64,000 bases of DNA from Turnera subulata (lineage: Eukaryota; Streptophyta; Magnoliopsida; Malpighiales; Passifloraceae), in contig JAKUCV010001506.1 in the NCBI GenBank assembly GCA_028386065.3, forward strand, positions 63,936 through 127,935. Reading direction: 5' to 3'. Positions within the stretch are counted from its first letter, which is position 1; the number at the start of each line of letters is the position of its first letter. Below the pieces are notes generated by a model. It saw only the letters and a list, made by a program, of their open reading frames with translations, ran no database searches and had not been told where the DNA came from. The translations under genes and the position numbers were made by a program. Below are positions 11,315-23,894 of this stretch, in pieces.

Positions 11315-13358
11315 TAATTATCTTCCTCTCCGTTGTATTGTAACTTTGTCAGGATTTTGCTTCTGTTGTCGCTCTTCCTGTAGAGAGGCATGTTTCCCCA
11401 TTATGTGCAAAACTCACAAAGATTAGACAATGTAATTATCAATTAGCAACCTGGATCGCACCCTTGACAGATATCCACTAAACTAATAGCCGCAGCTTCT
11501 AACACTAAGGTATAAAATGAAATTGCAGGAAAGGGTAATCTACTACAACTTAATGTGGTGCTCAAAAAAAAAAAAAGAGGAAACTATAACTTAGTGTAGT
11601 ACTGATATATCTTATCTATACAGAAATCCTATAAGTATTGAAGGCAGACATGCAACGATGCAATCACAAAAAAGCCATTTAGCATCTCATTGTCTGTAGG
11701 GTCCTATGTTGACAGAAACTGAGGCCAACCAATCCTGTCACCTTTTAATTAGCTAGAGAAGAAATTAAGATCTCAGGAACCATCTCAATACACCAGTTAT
11801 ATTAGCCGAGGCCAAAATGAATGACATCTCATATATATACAGAGTGCAAGACGAACTATATATAACTGGAAGCATTTAAGTCACACACAGAACTGAGAGT
11901 GCAATATATTTATTGGAGCAACAAAGTATATAAAAGAGAGATATCCTCACCGTGTGGGTTTGCAAGTTTTAAGTAAATCCTTGCTTTTGTTGTGCCTTAA
12001 TTAGTACAGAGACTCTTGGCTCCCGGAAATGGGGACCTATAGAGCTACAAGCCCCTTCCTGGGTTCTCTCTTTGCAAATCATGTACTGTTTATACTTTAT
12101 ATACTACAATTACTTTTCTTTTCTTTTTTGTCGATTTTATATACTACATTTTCAGCCAAAATAAGCACATGGAATCAAATGGGCCTGGCCACATGTAGAG
12201 TATGTATGGGATTTAATATATAATCGCCATCAAAACAAGACTTCAATTGTCCTGCCTGCATGATCTCGACCCAAAAAAAAAAAAAATATCCTGCGTACAT
12301 TAATAATTCATAGAATCAAATCATATCTGATTTGTTTTTTCTAGGCTCTCTTATTCAACCCATTATCATCACTAATGCACAACGTAGTCCTTAGCTAGAG
12401 AATCTTTGTGATAAAAAAATTCAATGAATTTTGTTCCCAGTATATGAAAGAACTGAAGACACACGTATAGCTGCGAATCATGCAACACATGCGCCCATTT
12501 TCTTATATATATCTTTGCATAGACAAAATACGTAGCTTATCAACTACCAATGCATTCTCGAAAAAAGAAAAGTGCCATCAATAATAAAAAAAAAAAAAAT
12601 CATATATAATCCTTGCGTGTTGCACATTTAGTTTTTAAAAAAAAACTAAAACTTACAACTCATACCCTGTAGTCAAATAAGGTGGGCAATTTTTGCATTC
12701 TACTTGTGGTTTTTGGTGGAAGTAAAGTACTTTTATTTCTCCTGTTGGCCCGGGTTCCTATTTTTACGGATTTCTCAGGGTTCGAATCTGACTCATGGTT
12801 TTTCTTGCTGTCCAACCAATCCCTATAATATCCTAAATTTATTAACTATGTCCGTCCTAACCATTAAGGATAATGCGAAAATTATTTGAATTAGTTATGT
12901 TCTAAATTTTATTTGACTAAATTATCTCCCACTCTTTGTCAAGTGAGAGAGAAGAAAGTGGAAAAGAGCTCAAATTGACATAGAGCGAATAAATTTCTTT
13001 AAAAAATATATTTAATACAATATTCCTTACATTAATATCAAGGGGACGATGCTTGCTCTCCACTAGTTTATAAATGCACTCCACTTTGCCTGCATCTTCT
13101 TTAAAAAAATATTATTATTTTCATGTCAAAAAAGCAAAAAGACATATCAACTATCAACACCTCACAATCTACTTTTATTTTTTTTTATTATGGATAGACA
13201 ATAATAATCCTCGTTGGGTTAAATGTATAAGCAGATAGGTATGTTATCTTTTAGCAATTTATTTATTCTATCCGTCACAAAAAGATCACTTAATGTTCTT
13301 TAGTTTTGTGTTTTTTAAAGGAATGGCACAATGTACAATGAGCATTGTGGTCTACTAT
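11315..13358. other. Upstream region of the P450 gene, otherwise gene-free
   Basis: AT-rich DNA that should hold the P450 promoter and 5' UTR (minus strand). TATATATA-type words lie at about 11827-11868 and are possible TATA elements, but the transcription start is unknown. Further out there are A runs (about 11560, 12270, 12585), an inverted-repeat A/T tract near 12632-12646, and a GGTTCGAATCTGAC word at about 12780 that resembles a pol III B box but has no supporting A box. No other gene is seen. Confidence 0.5.
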
Positions 13359-13815
13359 TGTTCGCACAACGAACAACAAGTGACCCTCTGCTACCAGATC
13401 CGTCTGCTGAAGGGCCGAACAGATGGTGTCGGCATCCTTAGATCGGGTTTTGGTTCTAGAACTGGAGCTTCAGTGAGAACATGACGTGTTCCATTGGGCG
13501 TGCCAAAAACTATTCGCACAACGAACAGCAAGCGACCCTCTGCTACCGGATCCGACCGCTGAAGGGCCGAACGGACGGTGTCACGCGTCCTTAGACTAGG
13601 TTTTGGTTCTGGAATTGGAGCTTCAGTGAGAACATGATGTGTCTTACTGGGCGTGCTAAAAACTATTCGCACAACGAACATCAAGCGACCCTCTGCTACC
13701 GGATCCGATCGCTGATGGGCCGAACGAACGGCGTCGCGTGTCCTCAAACCGGGATTTAGTGTTTTGATTTTATGGAAAAACCATGCTAGGCTAAGCTACA
13801 CTAAAAAAAGACATG
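13359..13815 (-). repeat. Tandem 153-bp units carrying LTR-end/PBS junctions
   Basis: Units begin at 13359, 13511 and 13664 with T(G/A)TTCGCACAACGAAC. Each unit boundary reads, on the minus strand, LTR end followed by a TGGCACGCCC-type primer-binding-site word. The right LTR has the same arrangement (53054, 53208, 53361). Because 153 is a multiple of three, the array is open in one frame on the minus strand (13391-13747), which does not imply coding. Confidence 0.85.
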
Positions 13816-14332
13816 AAAAATCTACACTAAGGTGTAGTAAAGAAAACTAAGGATAACTAGGGTAAAAAGTAAGTTCTTTTGATTTGGCATTGGCCCCGAT
13901 ACAAGAATTGTCAAGGACCTTATATAGGCACTAACAACAGTCAGAAGAAAACATAGGATTTCATACTCCCCAAAGATAAACTGACTTGAATTTTAAATTC
14001 AAAACCTAAAAGATAAATCAGTTCCCAGATACATATCCTTCTTGATAAAACTAGATCACTCTTCAAATTTAAACTCTGGAAATCTTCAACTGTCAAATCC
14101 AGTCCTGGATATTGGGAAGACTCTTAACTACTCGTCAACCAACAACTTACTATGTTGATGAATGAAAACCAACCCATCGATCACAAATTTGATCGATGGC
14201 TTCTAGCCCACAAGTCACTTTTCTGGACACCCAATGACCAATATCCAATCTTCATGCAATCTCAGACCCGGATTAACATAAGCCATACAATCATACAACC
14301 TCAAGCCCACGATTTTGGGCCTGGTACAAACT
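13359..14332 (-). repeat. 3' LTR of the outer element (left side)
   Basis: 974 bp, homologous along its length to 53054-54028. Its left edge is TGTTCGC, preceded by TSD ACTAT. Its right edge is ...GGTACAAACT (CA to CT relative to the partner), followed by the C-run that is the polypurine tract of the minus strand. The first 400 bp are three tandem units. Confidence 0.85.
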
Positions 14333-15737
14333 GTTGCCCCCCTCAGACCTCTAATTGAAGGCCACTGTAAATTGAAGGGCTGTTTTGCCGAATTGTTTCT
14401 CCCAAAATCGTGCCAAGCAAAACGTGACTATTGTGAGCTGGCCATAGAAAGTACTAAAAAGTACCGGATCCTTGGTCCTCGCCAGCCAAATCTTGCTCCC
14501 GGCCATCAACGACGATCATCGACCACAAGGCGCCATAGATTGCGACTGCTAAAGGCGACTATCAAATTCCAATGGTCAAGGTGACCATTATCCTCCCAAT
14601 GGTCACTTACAACTAGACCATTAGGGGTGGCGATTGATCTCCAATGATAAGAGGCAGTCCAAAGATGGGTCAACTCCATTGGTCAGAAAAAGGTCAAAGT
14701 TAGATCGCTAGAAACCACTTTCAAGCTCCAGCAATCAGAAATAATGCAGAGCCAAATCATTAGGGACGACTTTCACACTTCAATGACCAAAATTAACGCT
14801 AAGTTGGATCACTGGCCAACAAAAACCTCTTCGGCCAATTTATTGAAATACATCATCAAGGCCATCAAGTCATGATGGCCACCAAGAAAGTAAATAATTT
14901 TCGGCCAGCAAGAAAAAAATGTCCTAATTAGACACCATGATCACCAGAAAATAGTTCTACTCCAAGCCACCCAAATCATCCAAACCAATAATAGAATAAA
15001 AAGCTTGTGACTGCTAAAAAGAATTCTTCCATTGTTGAGTGGATGAGAGGGTATTCGGCTTTTACCTTGTAATTTTATAGAAGGTCTTCTGGAAACTGGA
15101 AAAGATAAAGATCGGTCCTCATCATCATTTGTTGTCGTGACTTCACTTTTAGAAATCTGATCCCCGAGTTTTGCTTCTAAACATGGAACATTTGCCACAT
15201 GCTCCTCTTCCTTAAGCTCTAGGAATTTGATCATCGACTTCGCACTGAAAAAGATAGGCACCACAAAGATCGTATTAACCGAAGCCTTCTCTAGGAGGGT
15301 GCCAAATTGTATTGCTTGTGGCATCTCCTCATCAACTTCTTTCGCCATAGGAAAAGCATCTCCGACTATACGCCTACATTTAGGGACCCAAATTTTGGTT
15401 AGAGGCCTCGCCTGCTGTGACTTAGTTTCCTTCCTCCCTAGGAGCTCACTCTTTGCCTCTGCCTACGGTTTGGATAATGTACGACTTGGGGCCTGGATTA
15501 TTGGTCTCCCAGATCGTCCTGATAACCTCTCCTTGGCTAATCGTTGAGGCTAAGTATCTAGTCTTTCTTCTATCTGCCTTCTGGAAATAACAACTTCACT
15601 CTGGATTGGCCGGGACTCGGCCAATGGTCTCCTTGTTCTCTTCGGTGATGTTTGGTGGCTGACACCTAATTCCTACCCCAGGCACTGCATGCACCTCTTA
15701 TGTGTCCTTGTAAGCCCAAATTTCTCAAATCGAGCCT
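14333..15737 (-). other. Outer element, 3' internal segment
   Basis: About 1.4 kb between the left LTR and the Athila insertion. It begins with the polypurine tract (C-run at 14335-14341 on plus). It contains repeated AATGGTCA/TGACCATT words (about 14570-14650), one pair of which forms a perfect 8-bp hairpin. A minus-strand open stretch at 14941-15348 (135 codons, charged N-half, hydrophobic C-end) has no family I recognise. Positions 15499-15737 recur at 36908-37145. Confidence 0.6.
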
Positions 15738-15744
15738 TGATGAG

Positions 15745-17547
15745 TGTGAACACCCAAATTTGACCCACAGAAATTTTACTAAATTAGACTTCGTACATGT
15801 GTAGACTTAGGATCAAAGAGATGATTTGGTCCAAGGTTCAAGCATGATATGAATTTAAATTTAGTAGAATTGGTGTATTTTGATGACATAAACCTTTATG
15901 CGTTTAAATCCTAGGATTAATGAGATGATTTAACCTTAGGATAAAATATATGATATGGTTTATTTATTAAAATGCATTTGCATGGGCTCTTTTAGTTGTT
16001 TTTGACCCAATAATGAGATGATTTATTCTTGGGTTATGAATGGATTTAAGGGTCCAAATTAATTAATTCTCCAGAGTCTGTCCAGCCTATTAACACATTT
16101 CTTGCAGGTCAATTTTAGCTCTGATTTTTATCGAAAATCAGAGTTAATTATCATGTAAGTAGATTTTGTGTTTTTGGTAAGATTTTGGGCTTAATTGGGT
16201 GTTAATGTGTGATTGATGGGATGATTTGGGGGAGTGCTAATCAAGTAATTGAGTGATTCTAAGAAGATTGGGGGTTGATTACGCGGCAGGATCGAATCAG
16301 AGCGGAATTAGGGAGATTCGGGAGCAAAAAACGGAAAGAACACACAAAACCGGGAAGGCCCTGTCATCTCGGGATGACAGCCAGGCCATGGCGGTCTTGT
16401 GGCCATGACCGCCGGCCATGGCGGTCATAAGTGTCCAGGATCCCCGAAAATCTCCGATTTTGTTTCTTTTTCGATCCTACGCGGTTTTGGACCAGATTTT
16501 CGGGCATAATGTTCACCATTAAGCAGGTCCACACCCCTAGGCTTCCCAGAGTACTATAAATAGGACCCCTAACACACATTTCAGAGGGGTCAACATTTTC
16601 TACACACACACACCTATAAGCTTTGAACAACCAAGTCGAAACTCTACTTCTCCAAGCCAGAAACACATTCTTAGGCAGAAACTCTGGTGGAATGCCGTGG
16701 GAAGCATCAAGCAAGGAACCAGCAACAGTAGCAGGCCAAGAGAAGAAGAGGAAGGAGGCGGATTCAAGCAAATCGGTGGAGAAGAAGTGCTAAACCCGAG
16801 GAGAGGAGTCCAGTGCAGGCAGTCTCAGTATTTCAGCCATATCTAGAGCTGCAGATGTCGGTTTGCTGTGATCTTGGTGTCCCTGGAAAGCTAAGAAGAA
16901 AATCTACAACTTTTCTTGTCCAATTCGACCTTATTTTGCCCCGAATTCTCTGTTGAATTTCTGCCCAGATTCTATTGCGAGAGTGGTAATCGCATAGGAG
17001 CGAGAGGAGGGCTACACGAGGTATCCCGTTCTGATTCTATTGATTTACTGATGTTGTGATGTGATGATGATAATGATGCTTTTGATGATGTGATTTCTGT
17101 GATGCCATGATAAGAACTATGTGGGCTTTGAACCCGGTCGCCGGGGTACGTAGGTGGTCTCTAGTGGTGGAGACTCAAGCCCAAATATTTTTATTTTCCC
17201 TTTTTGTTCCAAACCTTCTTCTCCTTCCCCTCCAATTCAATTTATTGTTATGTGGTTTGTTTCCACACTTGCACACACACACAAGGCACACTTATGCTCT
17301 TTAATTGCACAAGATTTCGATCCAACACGGATGGGTGCCTAACACCTTCCCATCCAAGACGAACCCCCGATCCCATATCTTTGGTTCGCCATGACCGGTT
17401 GCCTAAGGAGTCATATGAAGGTTTTTTTCCTAAGTTTTTCCCTTAATAAAATTTGGGTGGCGACTCCAATGATATGGGATTGACCCGAGGAAGAAGGTGA
17501 AAGGAATAGGTGAGAAGGCCCAAGTGATTTTGGGTCGGGTTCTCACA
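15745..17547 (+). repeat. LARD 5' LTR
   Basis: TG...CA termini. A TATA box TATAAATA lies at about 16555-16562, followed by an ACACACAC tract at about 16600. Three hairpins with a GAGATGA loop fall at about 15808, 15905 and 16005. The second LTR at 24534-26360 is highly similar with scattered substitutions and small indels. Confidence 0.9.
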
Positions 17548-17548
17548 G

Positions 17549-17567
17549 TTGGAGACTCTGTTGGGGA
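17549..17567 (+). promoter_or_regulatory. LARD primer-binding site
   Basis: TTGGAGACTCTGTTGGGGA directly follows the LTR. It resembles the TGGCGACTCYRCTGGGGA sites of Tat/Ogre elements, which match tRNA-Arg, with a few mismatches. Confidence 0.65.
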
Positions 17568-20060
17568 AGTGGTGGGTTTAAGAAATCTTGTGCAATCATA
17601 GAGCTTTGTGTGCCTTTTTATTTGTCATCATAAGTGCCCTGCATTCATGATGATTTATGTGATGCCTTTACCGTAAGAGGGCGAGGGAAGCCAAGTCCAC
17701 CACATACTTTCTTTAAGTGATGGTGGCTTGCATGAACCCGTTTCTCGATGCTTAGCAATGATGGGGATTAACTGGCCTCGGACCTCATGCGATATCCATT
17801 ATGACATCTGAGTAGGTCAACCTATTCCCTAGCGGTAGCCTTTTGGCCCCCAACCAGCTGCATACCCTGAGCATCTCATACATTATGAATCAATAAGTGG
17901 TACTTGCATTTGCGTGGATCTTGTCGTGTATTGTACATATGTGTTATATCTTGTTATTTTTGGGATCCGAATTTATGCATACCTGGGGTTTGAGGAAGGA
18001 GAAAATAAAGGTGATCATCCATGGCTATCAAAGGGGATGCTGCCCCTTGACCCTGCCCGCTAACCGACTAGCGAGACCGTCGTGCTAACTATGTGTAGGG
18101 TGTTATATTGCGTGATTTGGGTTAATGAGTCTAACAAATGAACCCTAGGGAGGTAACTATGCATGTCTAAGCCAAGGATAAGCTTTTGGTGTTGTCTCCC
18201 AGTTGACGCGTATGTTCAGTCAGTCTACCTTGTATTAGGGATTGACATCTGCATACATTAAGCATTGCATGTTTTTCATAACTTAAAACACGAATTAGAG
18301 TTAGGGTGGCTTATTTTTTAAAATTCTGAATTCTTTTAGCTTGAGTCTTAGAAAAAGGAAGAAATGTTTTGAAAGACCAATGAAACGTGTTTTGCTAATG
18401 TATCCCGTCACATTTTCTCATTATTTCCAAGTATCTTCAAAGAAAAAAAAGCTCAAGTCTAGGATCCCTAATGGCCATGAACTCTGTCATTAGAATTGAA
18501 CCCTTAGGACACCAGGGGTGGGTAGTGCCTTAGTTGGAAAGAGATGGGGAAGATATTAGGGGTGAGGGATATGTCACAAGGCAGCGAATCTCAGTAGACG
18601 GGGGATGGTGAAAACATTGGAAATCATGGAGGTATCCTAATGCAGAATGTGGAAAGAAGGCAGAGACAGCGACGACGCATCAACTTCAGACACCAAGTCA
18701 GCTTTGGGCCTTCTCTTGAGAGGAGTGTAAGCCCCAATATTTATGGCTGAAGAAGTGAGATGAAGTAACCTGATTGGGCCTTTCTCAAGAACGCCGATGC
18801 AAGTCCCGGTTTTTACTTGTGAACCAAGTAGATAAACCAAGTTGGCAAGCCAAGCCGTTGAGCCAAAGATTGATGGATTCAGTTGAGAAACCTAATAGGG
18901 CAACCAAGTCGAATTGCCAAATCGATGTGCTAAGTTAGGAAGCCAGGAGACCGGGATGCAAAGCTGAGCCAAGCTGATGAGGGTTGAGTACACGGGCTAA
19001 GATTAACTACGGGGGCCCTTCTCATGGGAAGGAAGGTGGATCTCAGTTTCGGGGAGAGATATGGAAGAAGAGCACAGTGAAAAAATGAGATAAGTTGAGA
19101 AATGGTGAGGGGACGAGGAATGGGGAGAGTTGATATTTGGGCCTTCTTATGAAAGGAGATGTAAGCCCCAATATTTACCATAGGAAAGGTGAAATAGGGT
19201 GACCCGATTGGACCTTATTCAAGGATGGAGATGTTGACCCGGTTTTTTGTGAACCAAGTGGATGGGCCAAGGTAGGAAAGCTGAGAGAAGAGCCATATTA
19301 TGAGGGATCAAACTGTCAAGCCAAATTGAGCTGTCAAATTGCGATGCTGAGTTGGGATGCCAAGAAATCGGGATGACAATAGGATATGATAATGAGAGGG
19401 ATGATGGGAGCAATGACAAGGCAGTGCTAGCATGGGGGCAATGAAATGAGGCAATGGGAGTGATGCATTCCAAAGGACCACTCAATAGCACTGGGGGTAG
19501 ATGAGAACTACAAGTGTGGGTGGGGGAGGAGGGGGGGAAATTGAGTAGAGACCACGGGCCAAATTATTAAGCATGGGTAGGACGATGGTCAAGAATAGGG
19601 AGAGGCAGTGTAGTTGCTCTTTAGAGTCTAGAGGTTGAGTCAAGTCAAAAGGGGGCAATGGTTAAATTCTATGTCCAGCAATCAATAGGGTTATCATTTT
19701 TTCTTTAATTTTTCACAAAAGGAATAAGACTTTAATTTCCTTATCTTTTGTGTATATAGGGTGAGCTGTGCATGACTTCATGACATTCCATTGGATCAAT
19801 CTAGGGGGCCATAAAAACGAACTACGAAGACCTGATTCTGTGGATGCAATCCTAAACCCTTACCATAATCCACCTCCTAAAAAGACTTTGCCGACACCGA
19901 ACTTCGAACACATATCCGATTTGACCTTTGAACACGTTTCCAATCCATCCTCCATGTCAACCCCATCACAACCACCGAGAACACTTGTCTAGAAGAGTCG
20001 CTTCTCAAAGATGAATCTAGCTTCCGAAATAATCTAATCCAAGTGCACTTGTTCAAAAGG
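17568..20060 (+). other. LARD interior, left part
   Basis: No gene is supported. Sections near 18700-19300 repeat sentences such as GTAAGCCCCAATATTTA and GAACCAAGT.GAT, showing old internal duplications of a 400-450 bp block (compare 18710-18850 with 19130-19270). Confidence 0.6.
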
Positions 20061-21450
20061 TTCACTCTCCTCGAAAAAAAAAGGGGAAAAGAAAAAGGAA
20101 GAGAAAAGAAAAAAAAAGAAATGGAAAAAAAAGAAAAAAAAGAAAAAAAGAAGAAAAACGAGGAAGTGACTCTTGGTGCCTGAATAATTCATTTCATGAA
20201 ACTAGGAAGAAGAAAGCATAATGAAGAAGCCATAATACAAGTGTTCACCCACTTTCTCCAGTCTTCCATAAAACACCCTCATCTCAAACCCGACACCATA
20301 TCCACAGATACGTAGGTAACCCGGCAACGGGCTCGGTCTATTATTGGTTCCCAGATTGATTTAATGGAAAAATTTGGGTCATTGCTAGATACACGTGCCA
20401 CACTATTGATTGTATTCGGGCTTCTTTCTATAGTCATAGAGCCTCTCTTTTGGATTTATATTTCACTGTCAATTGAGTCCGTCTCCCTCCAGAAACCCAC
20501 TCTGAATTTGGTCATTGATTGTTATGCACCCCCGGCGATCTCTCGATAACACTTTGGTTTCCCAGTAACCCCTCATTGAAATCGATGGTTTACCTCTCCA
20601 TTAGTCATCCGAGTATACCCAGCTCGAGTGGTTTTGATCTTGCCCAAAGCTTTGTGATCTCAATATTCTGTGTCTGTGATTCTACTCCCTAAAAGAAAAA
20701 AAAGAAGAAAAAAAAAGAAAAAAGAAGAAGAAAGAAAAGCCTGCTAGGTTGAAAACCCGAGAGGGCGGCCTAGGCAAAAGTTAAGGCCAAAATGAAAATG
20801 GGATAGTAACCAATGACAACAAAGGGAGATCCATGTGTTAGATCACCCATCAGAGGTAGACCATTCGGTTGACAATGACATCATCAACGAAAGGGGTATA
20901 GAAGCATCTAGGCATGTTGTCCCCATCTATTATCAAAGTGGTATTCACTCGTCCGTCCACCTTACTCTGATTAGACAATTTGTCCATCCAAACCTTTCAA
21001 CAAGGAATGTCCACCCCTGGGGTCCTAGATAGAGCTTGAAATGAATGGTTCATGGTCACTAGGGGTCTCTCTCTTTGAAGCTAAGGAGTTTTTGTGGGAT
21101 AACTCGTTTTTCCTCAAGTTGTTTAATGTACACCTTAGCTCGAATGATTTTCAATGCCCATGCATCATACTAGGGGCATTCACGTGCGATACATCTAGAT
21201 AGAAAGCATGCACATCTAAACACACATGTAGAAGTAGACAACATTTGCATCCAAAGGGAAAAGGAAGAGGGAAAGAAAAGAAAAGAAAGAAGGGAGAACA
21301 TGAGATAAGGAGAGAATAAAAAAGAAGATGAGAGATAGAGAAAAAGGGAGGGACAAGGAAAGGAGAGAAAAGAGAAAAGGGGAGAGGTGAGAAGAGAGAA
21401 ATCGAGAGAAAGGATGAGAGGAAAGGGGAAAAGAAAAGGAACAGGGAAAG
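20060..21450 (+). repeat. Purine-rich low-complexity tracts in the LARD
   Basis: A/G-only or nearly A/G-only runs lie at about 20066-20165, 20690-20740 and 21245-21450. The last is about 200 bp with few interruptions. Long open frames on the opposite strand here are artefacts of TCT/TTC composition. Confidence 0.85.
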
Positions 21451-21754
21451 ACATGTCATAGGCATATACATCCATGTAGAAGTAGAGAGCACTTGCATTC
21501 GAGAGGCAAACACATCATTGTATAATCAGGAGATACTTGCATCCGAAGACAAGCATGTAGAGACTAGAGGCATTGACACACCACTCACTATGGGCATCCC
21601 CATGCATTGAAAAGACGACACACTTAGGCATGCTCATGCATCATGAACTTCTTGAGAAGGTAGACTTGATTGAGGACGAATGATCAATCAAAGTGATAAT
21701 ACCATAAACTCATGACATGGTGTAGACTTACATTTCCTAGGGATGATAACTAGA

Positions 21755-22830
21755 GGGGCATGGCATGCCCGAATCTTCAGAAGACTTTGTCTATAGAACA
21801 ACGGGCACGCCATGCCTCTGCCCGAGATATGCACCCGCAGACTCTAGGGGCACGTCATACCCCGATTTTTTGTCAAGCTGATTTTACACTAATCTTTTGG
21901 TCTGATGAGTTAGCGAATTTACTTACACAAGGAGATGTTGTGCTTTGAGTTTTGAATGGTTTTTATCGAGTTGATCTTCTTGTACGAAAAGGGCATGTCA
22001 TGCCTGGGTTTTGGTGACCTCGTTAAGTAAAAAGGGCATGTCATTTTTCAAAGGGGCATGTCACACCCCAATCTCTGCTAAGCTTGAGTCAAGATGGATT
22101 TACACACAGAGGGTAGATCATGCCATATACCATAAAGTTGATTTGTTAGTATGGGCATGAGATGCCCCGAGGTGACTTTTGAACTAATGATTTTTGGAGT
22201 CAAAGTGTAGCGGTACGACATGTGCCCCGAATTAATTTGTGCTTTAGGCATTCTTTTTGAGTTGTAAGGCCCAGTTTTTTAATTTCAATTTGAGAAGGGG
22301 CCGAGAGTGCCCATACCATAAAGTCCGATTAATGGTTGTGGACATGAAGGACCCTAATTTTACATGGACATTTGACTTAGGAACGGGATAGGCCATGCCC
22401 ATGTTTTGAAACTGATTTGTAAATGATGGGCATGCAATGTCCTGACGAGATGACTCGATTTAATGGTTCAAGGTCAATGTGTAATGGTATGACGTGTCCC
22501 GAGTCGAATACAAGCAATAAGTCTAAGGGCACGATGGGCCCCAGCTTTTCATGTTCATGACTGATGTTGGGCATTCTTAATGAGTTGTAAGAGCCAATTC
22601 TTGTACAAAGGGGCAAGGGGCGTGCTACCCCATTTTGATTGATCTCTAGGGGCATGACGAGCCCATTCATTTGACTAAGGCAGAAAAGATGTAGATCACA
22701 TGTGTTTCTACATAGAACCTTATCCCTAAGACCATGACGAGATACTGGGGGCATCCACCCCACTTTTTGGTTTGTATGTCTCAAGGGACACGACACATCT
22801 AACTTGGTGATCTAGGGGCATGGGATCCAG
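21755..22830 (+). repeat. LARD hairpin array 1: GGGCATGNCATGCCC words
   Basis: About fifteen to eighteen copies of a near-palindromic word of the type GGGGCATG-N-CATGCCCC occur at 40-90 bp spacing. Good examples are at 21758 (GGGCATG/CATGCCC), 21990 (GGCATG/CATGCC) and 22153 (GGGCAT/ATGCCC around GAG). Copies differ in sequence yet many keep the two arms complementary. Confidence 0.75.
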
Positions 22831-22969
22831 GCATTCCAAATATGAGGTGACACCTTATGCTGAGAAAACCGAACTGGGAGTAATACCCAACCATGAGCAT
22901 AGGCAACCCGACCAAAGGATAATCCCAAACCTGTGAGGCAATACAGAGAGGACCCAGACACACATCCAA

Positions 22970-23880
22970 CTTGAGTATATGAGTCAACCTGGTCTAGCCC
23001 ATACCAATCCAATAAAAAGCCGAAGCCTGGTCTTTGGAAACCTGAGAAGTAGGAGAGGTGAGAGAACCCAATCACAAAAGCCAAAGTCAGGTCTTTGGAA
23101 AGAGAGGAATCCAGCAAGAGAGAGCCCACTTAAAAGCCAAAGCCCAGCCTTTGCAAAAGAGAGAGTCCAGTCAGCCCCGAGCGATGAGAGAATCCAAAGC
23201 CAAAGCCCGGTCTTTGCATAGAAAGAGTCCAGTCGAAAACCAAAGGCCTAGTCTTTGCAAACCTAGGGATGTGAGGTGTCCAGTCAACCGAGTCATGAGA
23301 GAATGCCTGCTTCGAATTTGGGGAGCCCGAGAGATGTGAGATGATTGAGCCCAGTGAATAGAATACCCAGTTTTTGCACCTTGGGGGGTAAACCCAGTTA
23401 GAAGAGAGGTATGGAATCCAGTCAAAACTAGAGAATATAGCCACTAGATGCCTAGACAGGAAAGAACATAGACATGAAGGAATCCAGTCAAAACTAGAGA
23501 ACCAGCCAAAGCAATGCCCGACCTTTGTAAACCTTAAAAAGAGAGGAGTGAGATACCTGGACCCAGGCGCCCAATCCTGAGTGAAACCAGAGCCCAACCA
23601 TGAAAAGACCACAAGGGATTGAACCTGACCAAAGGAAAGATGGAGAGAAGTGAAGTACCCGGACCCAGGCATCCAGACAGAAATAGAACCCGCAAAGATA
23701 AGAACCTAGCCATAGGAGAACTGGACCCAAGTATCCACATATGAGTAGAACCAGAGAGCATGAGAGATCTAGACCCAGGTGTCTAGATATAAGGAAACCA
23801 GTAAGCCAGGAGTCCAGCCTCCACAAGCCTTGATAATGAGCCAACCTTGAAACATACGAACCAGAAACCGCAAAACGACG
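22970..23880 (+). repeat. LARD hairpin array 2: CAAAG...CTTTG and related units
   Basis: Units of about 60 bp repeat AGAGTCCAGTC and a hairpin CAAAG - 6/7 nt - CTTTG at 23020-23037, 23081-23098, 23138-23153, 23201-23216 and 23241-23257. Outer base pairs vary (CCGAAG/CTTTGG, CCAAAG/CTTTGG). A second series around CCCAGG includes a perfect 8-bp stem ATCTAGAC/GTCTAGAT at 23767-23788. Confidence 0.75.
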
Positions 23881-23894
23881 AAATGTCAGTATTC

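Noticed and set aside
12704..12889. SINE suggested by GGTTCGAATCTGAC near 12780
   Set aside because: No A box at the right distance, no poly(A)/T tail and no TSD found.
13391..13747. 118-codon minus-strand open frame with repeated RSDPVAEGRLLFVV-type peptide (and its 159-codon counterpart at 52965-53444)
   Set aside because: It lies in the 153-bp LTR tandem repeat; because the period is divisible by three the frame stays open by arithmetic. It crosses the LTR/PBS junction and has no protein family.
21151..21513. Two overlapping minus-strand frames rich in Leu, Phe, Ser and Pro
   Set aside because: They are translations of the purine tract on the opposite strand, open in several frames at once.
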